Shown here one piece after another: positions 1-7,527 of a stretch of 7,527 nt of DNA; position 1 is the first letter of the stretch; each line of letters opens with the position of its first letter. The notes below the pieces were generated by a model that saw only the letters and a program-made list of their open reading frames with translations, was not told where the DNA came from and made no database searches. The stretch comes from Bacteroidales bacterium UBA4417 (GTDB taxonomy: Bacteria; Bacteroidota; Bacteroidia; Bacteroidales; UBA4417): NCBI GenBank assembly GCA_002389705.1, contig DGQJ01000319.1, positions 12,652 to 20,178 on the forward strand. The letters run 5' to 3'. Position numbers and translations under genes: made by a program.

Positions 1-1334
<1,334 letters not shown>

Positions 1335-1356
1335 CTATTACAAAACATTAAACATC

Positions 1357-2955
1357 CTATTGTGCGGGATGTTTGGGCATTATCTTTTCATTCCGGTACA
1401 TATAAATGGTTTCGTTGCGGTTCACCGGGTTCAGTTTATGCATGATGTCATCAATAAATCCGGGCTCGAAAGTTTTTTCGAAAACAAGGGCCGGGATTTC
1501 CTTTTTCATAGAATCAATCCTGGGCTGCAGGTTTTCGTCGCTGTAAAACAATACAAACGATGCATCCTGAACACGGCTTGGCAGCGAATCGGCAGCATAT
1601 TGCTTTACTCCCAATTTCGATTTGTACAAAGGCTGCATCCATTGTCGGGAATAATAACGGGGAACCATTTGAGCCGAGTTCCGGTTCATATCTTCAACCA
1701 CTATCACTTTAATATTTTTGTACTTTTCGAGGTACGACATGGCTTCCACACGCGACCTTTTAGAATAGGCCGTTGATACCGGAATAAGCAGCACAAAGTT
1801 TACTACCCAGAAAAATATCCACCCATTGGCCAGTAACCTGCGATGTTTATACCAGTATTTCGAAACTACTATAAAGGAATTCCAACCGATAACACCACCA
1901 ATAACCACGTAAGGAAGTATAGGTAAAATAAACCGCTCCTGCTTATTCGGAAAAAACGAATGAAAAACCAGGAATAGGAATGCAGGCAAAAATATAAGCA
2001 GTTGTTTTTTCCATATCCTGAAAAAGCCAAAAAGCAGCATCAGCGATATCGGTGGTATTAAAAGCCCCGCCAGCAAAAGCATATAATTATACCAGGGTCC
2101 TGAAATATAATCGTTAGCCGCCTTAATGTTGTACTGAACATATTCTATAAACTCAGCAAAAGGATGTCCCCAGATGTAATAGTCAATCAGGCCTTGCAAA
2201 AGAACGACCGAAAGAATCGCGCCGGAACCCATTAAAATTGCAGGTATCCATTTGCGCTGGATCAGCAGCACAAGCCCAACCCCACCGACAAATACAATCA
2301 GTTGAAACCGGATTGAAATGCTCAGCCCAAGTACAAATCCAGCCAGGAAAAATGAAAGCAGCGGCCATTTGCTATTGCCAGCTTTCATTAATATCCATAT
2401 CCCTGCCAGCGTAAAAGGGAAACAAAAGGTTTCGACCAGGTTCCTGACGCTGAGCATGGGCAGAAACCAAAAAGCTGCCATTAATATACCGGCAAGCGCA
2501 GCATCTCTTTTTGATGAAAGCCGTTCAGTAATTTTATAGGTAAGCCAAACTGCGTACACCGAAGCACCAGCATGCAATAGCCTGACTACAAACATTTTTG
2601 CGACAGGATCGGTAAAATGCAGCAGGTTAAAAAATTTAAAAAGCAGGAAATGCAATCCCATATAGAAAAGGCTATGCCCGTCGGGAATAATCTCCTGCCC
2701 GGGCAACCATGGATGCCCGGGTACAATAACCCCATCCACCCAACTCTGGGCAGCTTCTATTACCAGGAAATGATCGTCGTGCATACCAAAGCCCCGCGAA
2801 AATATGGCTGCCAGCAAACGGGTAAAAACAGCAGCAATCATAACTACCAGCAAGGGTTTCTCATTCCACGCTTTTTGTATATCCTTCACTATTTGCATAT
2901 TAAAAATTTTAAAAAATGTTTTTTTTATTAAGTAAAAGTATGAAAACAATCGCAT
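1357..2955 (-). CDS. Polytopic GT-C glycosyltransferase, GT22 (Alg9/PIG-B mannosyltransferase)-like
   Basis: Probable inner-membrane sugar transferase using a polyprenyl-phosphate-linked sugar donor; the acceptor is unknown. Numbering is for the 532-residue frame. Many hydrophobic helices run from about residue 33 to 395, followed by a soluble C-terminal part (about 396-532) probably outside the cytoplasm. The first loop after TM1 carries H59-D-D-H62 and E67, where GT-C enzymes place their acidic catalytic motif (HPDE-like in GT22). Near residue 336 is P-N-K-Q-E-R-F-I-L-P, a close match to the GT22 signature H-K-E-x-R-F with Asn instead of His. R217 after TM helices also fits the family. The start is uncertain: ATG at 2955 adds 19 residues encoded by very AT-rich DNA, while ATG at 2898 (Met20, MQIVKDIQKAW) gives a more usual short cytoplasmic tail before TM1 and is my preference. 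It could also be annotated as GT39/ArnT-like or simply a membrane protein. The class is fairly sure, the substrate is not. Confidence 0.85.
   Translation of the reverse strand: MRLFSYFYLIKKTFFKIFNMQIVKDIQKAWNEKPLLVVMIAAVFTRLLAAIFSRGFGMHDDHFLVIEAAQSWVDGVIVPGHPWLPGQEIIPDGHSLFYMGLHFLLFKFFNLLHFTDPVAKMFVVRLLHAGASVYAVWLTYKITERLSSKRDAALAGILMAAFWFLPMLSVRNLVETFCFPFTLAGIWILMKAGNSKWPLLSFFLAGFVLGLSISIRFQLIVFVGGVGLVLLIQRKWIPAILMGSGAILSVVLLQGLIDYYIWGHPFAEFIEYVQYNIKAANDYISGPWYNYMLLLAGLLIPPISLMLLFGFFRIWKKQLLIFLPAFLFLVFHSFFPNKQERFILPILPYVVIGGVIGWNSFIVVSKYWYKHRRLLANGWIFFWVVNFVLLIPVSTAYSKRSRVEAMSYLEKYKNIKVIVVEDMNRNSAQMVPRYYSRQWMQPLYKSKLGVKQYAADSLPSRVQDASFVLFYSDENLQPRIDSMKKEIPALVFEKTFEPGFIDDIMHKLNPVNRNETIYMYRNEKIMPKHPAQ
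2933..2940 (-). promoter_or_regulatory. Possible -7 element for the glycosyltransferase gene
   Basis: The minus strand reads TACTTTTA, seven of eight positions of the Bacteroidota -7 consensus TAnnTTTG. Transcription would then begin near 2926, which fits translation from the internal ATG at 2898 and not from 2955. I see no TTG at the usual -33 distance, and the region is AT-rich, so a chance match is quite possible. Confidence 0.2.
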
Positions 2956-3078
2956 GTTTCCTTACAGCTCCGTCAATTTTAAATTCCGGGTTCAACCTTA
3001 TTGAGACATTAAAAAAACAGACCATAAAAGAGACGAATAATAAGCCTTATCCATATCTGGAGATTAAACAATCTTTTC

Positions 3079-3086
3079 TACTTTAG
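3079..3086 (+). promoter_or_regulatory. Possible -7 element for the dipeptidyl-peptidase gene
   Basis: TACTTTAG matches seven of eight positions of the Bacteroidota consensus TAnnTTTG and lies 36 bases before the ATG at 3123, which would give a short leader of about 30 bases. No good TTG is present 17-20 bases upstream (the sequence there is CTGG). The divergent region holding both this promoter and that of the glycosyltransferase spans about 2899-3122; I find no gene or strong hairpin in it. Confidence 0.25.
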
Positions 3087-3122
3087 CGGCCCGTAAACCA
3101 ATCAAAATTAAACTCAAACTGA

Positions 3123-5168
3123 ATGAAAAAGAGAATCTTCTTATCCCTCGCGATCATGGCTTTTGGCAGCACATTGTTTTCGCAGAACAATCAACAAAAC
3201 CGCTATACGCCTGAACTTTTGTGGAAACTGGGGCGGGTGAGCGAAATACAGGTTTCGCCCGACAACAAAACCATTTTGTACGGAGTAAGCTGGTACAACC
3301 TGGCCGAGAACAAAGGAAACCGTGATTTATATACAATGCCTGTAACCGGTGGTGCAGCGGTTAAAGTAACTTCTTTCAAAGGCAGCGAATCCAATGGTAT
3401 TTTCAGGCCCGATGGGAAAAAAATAGCATTCCTCTCGGCCGAGTCAGGATCAATGCAGGTGTGGGAAGCAAATCCCGATGGAACGGCAGCCGTAAAAATA
3501 AGCAATGAGGATGGCGACATAACCGGCTTTAGTTATTCGCCCGATATGAAATACATTTTATTTACACAGCGGGTTAAAATTGATAAAACTCCAAACGACA
3601 TTTACCCCGACCTGCCAAAAGCAAATGCGCGGATCGAAGACGACCTGATGTACAGGCATTGGGACAGCTGGTCCGATTATAGTTACAGCCACATTTTTAT
3701 AGCCGCCTATACCGACGGGAAAATTGAAAAAGGCAGGGATATTATGGAAAACCAGCGTTTTGAGTCGCCAATGGCTCCCTGGGGAGGTATGGAACAGATA
3801 GGCTGGAGCCCAAAAGGAGATAAATTTGCCTATACCTGCAAAAAGCTTACCGGTAAGGAATACTCGCTGAGTACTAATTCCGAAATATATGTGTACGACC
3901 TGAAAACCGGAACCGAAACCAATGTTTCGAAAGGTATAGCCGGCTACGATCAGGATCCGGTTTTTTCGCCCGACGGACGCAAGCTGGTGTGGAGGAGCAT
4001 GGCCCGCGATGGCTTTGAAGCCGATAAGGACAGGATTATGATCTATGATTTTGCTACATCAAAATATACTGATTACTCCGAAAACTTCGACCAGAATGCC
4101 AATAATTTCGCCTGGACCGCCGACAGCAAAAGCTTGTATTTCTTGAGCCCAATTCATGGAACCGTGCAGATTTATACACTGAATACTGAAAACAGGCAGA
4201 TAAAACCAGTAAGTTCCGGGCAATGCGATTACCTGTCAGTAGCCTTGTCAGGCAAAGACATTATTTCCTCGAAGCAATCGATGACCTCGCCGACTGAGAT
4301 TTTTAAAATTGATGCTACCGGTAAAGAAACACAGCTTTCATTCACAAACAAGGAAATACTGAAAGATGTAAAATCAGCCAGGGTTGAAGAACGATGGATG
4401 ACCACTACTGACAATAAGAAAATGCTGGTTTGGGTGGTGTACCCGCCCGATTTTGATCCGAATAAAAAATACCCGGCCTTGTTGTTCTGCGAAGGCGGAC
4501 CTCAAAGCATGGTAAGCCAGTTTTTCTCCTATCGCTGGAACTTTCAGATGATGGCAGCCAAAGATTATATTGTAATTGCTCCTAACCGAAGGGGTTTGCC
4601 GGGTTTCGGGCAGGAATGGAACGACCAGATCAGCGGCGATTATGGCGGGCAGAATATGAAAGATTATCTTACGGCAGTCGACGAAATGGCAAAGGAGCCT
4701 TTTGTTGACAAGGACAGGCTGGGTGCGGTTGGCGCCAGTTACGGAGGTTTTTCGGTATTATGGCTGGCCGGACACCACGAAAAAAGATTCAAAGTTTTTA
4801 TTTCGCATTGCGGCATGTTTAACCTCGAGGATCAATACCTTACAACCGAAGAAATGTGGTTTGTAAACTGGGACCTGGGAGGACCATACTGGGAAAAAGG
4901 AAATGCAAAAGTGGATCATTCGTACGCGAACTCACCACACAAATTTGTTGATAAATGGGATACGCCAATCATGATTATCGAAGGAGAAAACGATTTCCGC
5001 ATTCCTTATACCCAGGGAATGGCAGCATTTGCGGCAGCCAAACTTCGCGGTATACCGGCAAGGTATCTGCATTTTCCGGAAGAAAGTCATTGGGTACTCA
5101 GGCCGCAGAACAGTGTTTTGTGGCAACGCGAATTCTTCCGCTGGCTTGATGAATACCTGAAAAAGTAA
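3123..5168 (+). CDS. dpp5: Dipeptidyl-peptidase 5, periplasmic S9 family serine peptidase
   Basis: Removes dipeptides from the N termini of oligopeptides. In Porphyromonas gingivalis DPP5 works in the periplasm with other DPPs to supply dipeptides, favouring Ala or hydrophobic residues at P1. The 681-residue protein starts with a signal peptide (MKKRIF, then a hydrophobic stretch, cleavage near residues 20-21). Next comes a WD40-like beta-propeller (about 30-400) with several F/SPDxK blade motifs, then an alpha/beta hydrolase domain from about 420. The catalytic triad is complete: S539 in G-A-S-Y-G-G, D624 in G-E-N-D-F-R, and H656 in E-E-S-H-W-V. The E-G-G-P loop at 457-460 is the usual oxyanion region. 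Length, triad spacing, and stretches such as QISGDYGGQNM and the TTEEMW segment agree closely with remembered P. gingivalis DPP5. The ATG at 3123 directly precedes the signal peptide; there is no Shine-Dalgarno site. The gene stands alone, divergent from the glycosyltransferase. Acylaminoacyl-peptidase is a less likely label. Confidence 0.95.
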   Translation: MKKRIFLSLAIMAFGSTLFSQNNQQNRYTPELLWKLGRVSEIQVSPDNKTILYGVSWYNLAENKGNRDLYTMPVTGGAAVKVTSFKGSESNGIFRPDGKKIAFLSAESGSMQVWEANPDGTAAVKISNEDGDITGFSYSPDMKYILFTQRVKIDKTPNDIYPDLPKANARIEDDLMYRHWDSWSDYSYSHIFIAAYTDGKIEKGRDIMENQRFESPMAPWGGMEQIGWSPKGDKFAYTCKKLTGKEYSLSTNSEIYVYDLKTGTETNVSKGIAGYDQDPVFSPDGRKLVWRSMARDGFEADKDRIMIYDFATSKYTDYSENFDQNANNFAWTADSKSLYFLSPIHGTVQIYTLNTENRQIKPVSSGQCDYLSVALSGKDIISSKQSMTSPTEIFKIDATGKETQLSFTNKEILKDVKSARVEERWMTTTDNKKMLVWVVYPPDFDPNKKYPALLFCEGGPQSMVSQFFSYRWNFQMMAAKDYIVIAPNRRGLPGFGQEWNDQISGDYGGQNMKDYLTAVDEMAKEPFVDKDRLGAVGASYGGFSVLWLAGHHEKRFKVFISHCGMFNLEDQYLTTEEMWFVNWDLGGPYWEKGNAKVDHSYANSPHKFVDKWDTPIMIIEGENDFRIPYTQGMAAFAAAKLRGIPARYLHFPEESHWVLRPQNSVLWQREFFRWLDEYLKK

Positions 5169-5183
5169 ACCAAGAATAACTGA

Positions 5184-5222
5184 AAAACAGCCTGTTCCTA
5201 CGCTTATGGGACAGGCTGTTTT
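5184..5222. terminator. Strong bidirectional hairpin terminator between convergent genes
   Basis: A 15-bp stem (5184-5198 with 5208-5222, one G·T wobble) encloses a 9-base loop. The arms contain AACAGCCTGT and its complement ACAGGCTGTT. The stem begins 15 bases after the peptidase stop codon. A T-rich tail (TTTTATTTA) follows on the plus strand and TTTTT on the minus strand, so it can act as an intrinsic terminator in both directions for the peptidase and transporter genes. Confidence 0.85.
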
Positions 5223-5260
5223 ATTTAGTCGTACCAGGTTTGTCCTTAAATTAAAAATTC

Positions 5261-5290
5261 TTAAAAAACACAAGAAATCCTGTTTTTTAA
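5261..5290. terminator. AT-rich perfect hairpin just after the transporter stop codon
   Basis: A perfect 10-bp inverted repeat, TTAAAAAACA and TGTTTTTTAA, flanks the 10-base loop CAAGAAATCC. On the minus strand it starts six bases past the transporter stop and its second arm is T-rich, so it resembles an intrinsic terminator for that gene. The stem has only two G-C type pairs at most and would be weak; the stronger hairpin at 5184-5222 lies further downstream as a possible backup. Confidence 0.5.
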
Positions 5291-5296
5291 ACAAAG

Positions 5297-6226
5297 TTAT
5301 GCTTTCTGGCTTCCATTATGGTTATTTTTTCTATCCATATACTGATCATACAAAACAAGGTACACCGACATAATTATGATTGCTGTAGCAATAAGTAAAG
5401 CAATAGTGATCTGTTCGTCGGCAATCAGCCAGCCAAGAAAAACAGCAATTATGGGATTAACATAAGTATGGGTCGAAATACGTGTTGCAGAAGTATTACC
5501 GAGTAACCAAATATACGCGCTGAAAGCAATCACTGAGCCAAAAACTATAAGGTACAAAAGCGCACAAAATGATTTCACCGAAACCTGGCTAAAATGGAAT
5601 TCCGATGGCTCACCAAGAATAAAACTGGCTATCAGAACGAGAATGCCACCGAAAATCAGTTCCATGCCCGACGAAAGTAAAGGTGACCCGGGAACATTTG
5701 CGACTCTCGAATACACAGCACCGCCGCCCCAGGAAAAAGTACCTGCAACTATTAATACCGGGGCAAGCAGTCCATAGTTGAATGCCGTGCCGGCAGAGGA
5801 TGAATGGATGAGATAAACTATACCGGCAAATCCAAGAAACAGCCCAAATAGCCCTTTTAGTTTCACACGGGTATCCTTCAGGAAAAACCATTCAATCCCG
5901 AAAATCCATAATGGTTCTGCAGTAACCAGTACCGCCGCCATACCCGAAGGCACATATTGCTGGGCCCATGAGAGCAGTCCATGTCCTGCTAAAAAGAATA
6001 ATGCACCTAGTGTGATCAGGGGAAGGATATTTTCGCGCTTAACCTTTTCATCGTTCCTAAACCTGCTTATAAAAAATAGAATTATCCCTGCTGCCAGGGA
6101 TCGAACTCCGATCATCATTAAAGGCGGAATTGTGGCAACCGCAAACCGGGTTGCCAGGTATGTGGAACCCCATATCAGGTATATGGCACCAAAAGCCAGA
6201 AAAATTTTGATATCCTGCTTTTTCAA
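5297..6226 (-). CDS. EamA-domain (DMT superfamily) 10-TM transporter, YedA/RhaT-like, TTG start
   Basis: Inner-membrane carrier of the drug/metabolite transporter superfamily, probably exporting a small metabolite; the substrate cannot be read from the sequence. The 309 residues contain two EamA repeats (about 8-140 and 150-292) with ten hydrophobic helices and a basic C-terminal tail. Family features are I-W-G-S-T-Y near residues 19-24, an R in the loop before TM2, A-E-P-L-W at the end of the first repeat, and a conserved T-Y-V-N-P-I-I-A-V-F-L-G stretch in the second. The start is odd. The frame opens after a stop at 6242-6244 with no ATG before TM1, so TTG at 6226 must be used; the next ATG codons (residues 37-38) would delete TM1. 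An out-of-frame ATG lies at 6239, and deleting one T from the T4 run before TTG would join it to this frame as MQTDLKKQDIK. The gene converges on the peptidase gene; two hairpins follow its stop. Confidence 0.92.
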   Translation of the reverse strand: MKKQDIKIFLAFGAIYLIWGSTYLATRFAVATIPPLMMIGVRSLAAGIILFFISRFRNDEKVKRENILPLITLGALFFLAGHGLLSWAQQYVPSGMAAVLVTAEPLWIFGIEWFFLKDTRVKLKGLFGLFLGFAGIVYLIHSSSAGTAFNYGLLAPVLIVAGTFSWGGGAVYSRVANVPGSPLLSSGMELIFGGILVLIASFILGEPSEFHFSQVSVKSFCALLYLIVFGSVIAFSAYIWLLGNTSATRISTHTYVNPIIAVFLGWLIADEQITIALLIATAIIIMSVYLVLYDQYMDRKNNHNGSQKA

Positions 6227-6263
6227 AATCAGTTTGCATGATTATACAAGCAGGTAAAGGTAG

Positions 6264-6271
6264 CAAATATA
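6264..6271 (-). promoter_or_regulatory. Bacteroidota-type -7 promoter element of the transporter gene
   Basis: The minus strand reads TATATTTG, a full match to the TAnnTTTG consensus used by the primary sigma factor of Bacteroidota. It would start transcription near 6257, leaving a leader of about 31 bases to the TTG at 6226 or about 18 to the ATG at 6239. No TTG is visible at the usual -33 spacing, which lowers confidence. Confidence 0.45.
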
Positions 6272-6344
6272 GAAATTACGAATTGCGCTGCCTTTCATCA
6301 CCAGCTGGCAACACATTACAATCGGTTAGCTGCAGACTTTTCTG

Positions 6345-6911
6345 TTAGGCTTTCCGGTAGTGCAGCGCAACCACCCCCGAATCAAATGTCTTGCTCTCCA
6401 GAAGTTTTAATTTCACTTGGCCCGGAATGTGATTAAATAAAGGGATACCCGCTCCCAACAAAATTGGATTCACAAAAATCCAAAATTCATCAATAACGCC
6501 AATGCTGAGAAGAGCTTTCGAAGCGCCAGGGCTGCCAAAAATCAGTATGTTTTTGCCTGGTTGTTGTTTCAACCTGGTAATATTTTCGTAGAGATTATCA
6601 CTAAACACTTCTGTATTTTTCAACCCGGTATCATCCAGCGTTTTTGATAAAACAACCTTCGACACCTTATTGTACCAGGCGGAATGTTCTATATCATGTT
6701 TGCTTGGGTTGGGCTGATCAGCGGCGGTAGGCCAATAGGCTTCCATCATCTGGTAAGTAACCCGTCCGTACAGAGCTGTATCAGCCTGGTCTGTCATGGT
6801 CGAAACAAAATCAAATATTTCATCATTCACTGTAACCCAGTTCAATTCACCATGCGTTCCGGCCACAAAACCATCCAGTGAAGCATGCACGAAACAAATT
6901 AAATTTCTCAT
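6345..6911 (-). CDS. Dihydrofolate reductase family protein (RibD C-terminal-like domain)
   Basis: Small cytoplasmic protein of the RibD-C/DHFR-like fold, probably an NAD(P)H-dependent oxidoreductase with an unknown substrate. Its 188 residues are normal for the stand-alone YwjB/YyaP type. Visible motifs are S-L-D-G-F-V-A-G (11-18, substrate side of the first strand), Y-G-R-V-T-Y (48-53), an I-F-G-S-P-G-A-S-K-A-L nucleotide-binding loop (124-134), and D-E-F-W-I-F-V-N-P-I-L-L-G-A-G near 141-155. These are characteristic of the family, but it is neither true folate-pathway DHFR nor full RibD, since the deaminase domain is absent. The ATG at 6911 sits directly before the first strand (MRNLICFVHASLDG) and is preceded by a weak GAAGG four bases upstream. 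It has the same orientation as the transporter (118 bp gap) and the VOC gene (158 bp gap), with no strong terminator seen in either gap. Confidence 0.9.
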   Translation of the reverse strand: MRNLICFVHASLDGFVAGTHGELNWVTVNDEIFDFVSTMTDQADTALYGRVTYQMMEAYWPTAADQPNPSKHDIEHSAWYNKVSKVVLSKTLDDTGLKNTEVFSDNLYENITRLKQQPGKNILIFGSPGASKALLSIGVIDEFWIFVNPILLGAGIPLFNHIPGQVKLKLLESKTFDSGVVALHYRKA

Positions 6912-6980
6912 TTTGCCTTCAATTTCGATTTAAAATAATTTTTACATTCAGATTAGCTGACCAGGTACAATTACCGCTAA

Positions 6981-7009
6981 CAAAATTTCGATACAATTCC
7001 GGAAACCAA
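6981..7009 (-). promoter_or_regulatory. Possible promoter of the reductase-like gene
   Basis: On the minus strand a TTG (7009-7007) is followed after 18 bases by AAATTTTG (6988-6981), which matches TAnnTTTG at seven of eight positions' constraints except the first T. The spacing suits a Bacteroidota promoter. The leader to the ATG at 6911 would be about 60 bases. This is a motif match only, in AT-rich DNA. Confidence 0.25.
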
Positions 7010-7069
7010 GGTAAATACAGATTTCCAAAATGGTATTGGTGCTCATAAAGTAGTGGTGATTTGCAACTG

Positions 7070-7507
7070 TTAAACTTTCCCGTTGTATTTTGGGTCAAAA
7101 TCTACCATCCATTCAATGCCATACTTATCCCTGAACATTCCAAAATATGAACCCCAGGGACTGTCAGCTATCGGTACTTCCACTGATCCTCCGGCGGAAA
7201 GTCCATTAAATATTTTATCAGCTTCCTCTTTGCTTTCTGCGCTGACTGAGATTTTACTCCGGTTTTCGTTTTCACTAACCCGTCCCATGCTTTCAGGAAC
7301 GTCGTTGGCCATTAACACGTTTTGGCCAATGGGTAAAGCAATATGCATTATCTTATTCGCTTCATGCTCAGGTATCTCAAAACCAGGACCAGACATATCT
7401 TTAAAACGAACAATCATCGCGAATTCTCCACCAAATACTGATTTGTAAAAATTAAAAGCTTCTTCTGCATTTCCGTTGAAATTAATGTGCGGGTTAATCA
7501 GTGCCAT
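7070..7507 (-). CDS. VOC superfamily protein, PhnB/YjdN-like (glyoxalase-fold)
   Basis: Small cytoplasmic protein of the vicinal-oxygen-chelate fold; members named PhnB, YjdN or '3-demethylubiquinone-9 3-methyltransferase-like' mostly lack a proven reaction. The 145 residues are a normal full length. The first beta-alpha-beta module has N-A-E-E-A-F-N-F-Y-K-S-V-F-G-G (13-27), the middle has M-H-I-A-L-P-I-G (54-61) followed by L-M-A-N-D (65-69), and the C-terminal module has S-P-W-G-S-Y-F-G-M-F-R-D-K-Y-G-I-E-W-M-V (116-135), the most typical PhnB-like block. Metal binding is not certain: H7, H55 and E132 are the obvious candidates but PhnB-type proteins vary. The ATG at 7507 begins MALINPHINF, the standard family start, with an AT-rich leader and no Shine-Dalgarno site. 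Only 20 bases of upstream sequence are in view, so its promoter or operon partners lie outside. Confidence 0.92.
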   Translation of the reverse strand: MALINPHINFNGNAEEAFNFYKSVFGGEFAMIVRFKDMSGPGFEIPEHEANKIMHIALPIGQNVLMANDVPESMGRVSENENRSKISVSAESKEEADKIFNGLSAGGSVEVPIADSPWGSYFGMFRDKYGIEWMVDFDPKYNGKV

Positions 7508-7527
7508 GATATAGATGTTTTAGATTG

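Noticed and set aside
1360..2931. Plus-strand frames (61-138 codons) opposite the glycosyltransferase, and a minus-strand frame at 2183-2368
   Set aside because: They mirror or shift the coding sequence of the membrane protein and show no family signature.
3061..3074. Small inverted repeat AGATT-AAAC-AATCT in the divergent intergenic region
   Set aside because: A 5-bp stem is too short to separate from chance in AT-rich DNA; no known regulator site is recognised.
4932..5294. Minus-strand open frame of 120 codons overlapping the peptidase 3' end and both terminators
   Set aside because: It covers the DPP5 active-site Asp and His codons in antisense and two hairpins; its protein is low in plausibility and has no recognisable domain.
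6057..6266. Minus-strand frame starting MLPLPACIIMQTDFEKAGYQ
   Set aside because: It is the +1 shadow of the transporter N terminus and ends within it. It matters only for the start or frameshift question.
6227..6344. Intergenic region between reductase-like and transporter genes searched for a terminator or small RNA
   Set aside because: Only trivial repeats (such as CAGA/TCTG) are present; nothing beyond the -7 element is supported.

Overview
The window looks like a piece of a Bacteroidota chromosome. The reasons are moderate GC, very AT-rich leaders mostly without Shine-Dalgarno sites, a good TAnnTTTG-type -7 element, and proteins typical of the phylum, above all a periplasmic dipeptidyl-peptidase 5. 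The order is probably Bacteroidales or a relative, but that is only an impression.

Layout. At 1-1319 (minus) lies the first 439 codons of the NAD+-dependent DNA ligase gene ligA, cut by the window edge inside the zinc finger. Thirty-seven bases upstream of it, on the same strand (1357 to 2898 or 2955), is a polytopic GT-C glycosyltransferase resembling family GT22 mannosyltransferases. Facing away from it across an AT-rich intergenic region is a complete S9 peptidase of the DPP5 type (3123-5168, plus) with a signal peptide and an intact Ser-Asp-His triad. It converges on a 10-TM EamA/DMT transporter (5297-6226, minus). Two hairpins fill the 128 bp between the two stop codons and look like terminators. 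Further along the minus strand are a small dihydrofolate-reductase/RibD-C-like protein (6345-6911) and a PhnB-like VOC protein (7070-7507).

How the genes relate. Only glycosyltransferase-ligA looks like a possible transcription unit. The peptidase, transporter, reductase-like and VOC genes are separated by 118-158 bp gaps, or are in opposite orientation, and read as independent housekeeping or accessory genes. I see no mobile element, CRISPR array, RNA gene, defence cassette or biosynthetic cluster, and no convincing undescribed system. The points most worth checking are the abnormal start of the transporter (TTG, or a one-base T-run frameshift), the GT22-like enzyme with a changed signature motif, and the double terminator. 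No stretch over 300 bases lacks a gene.
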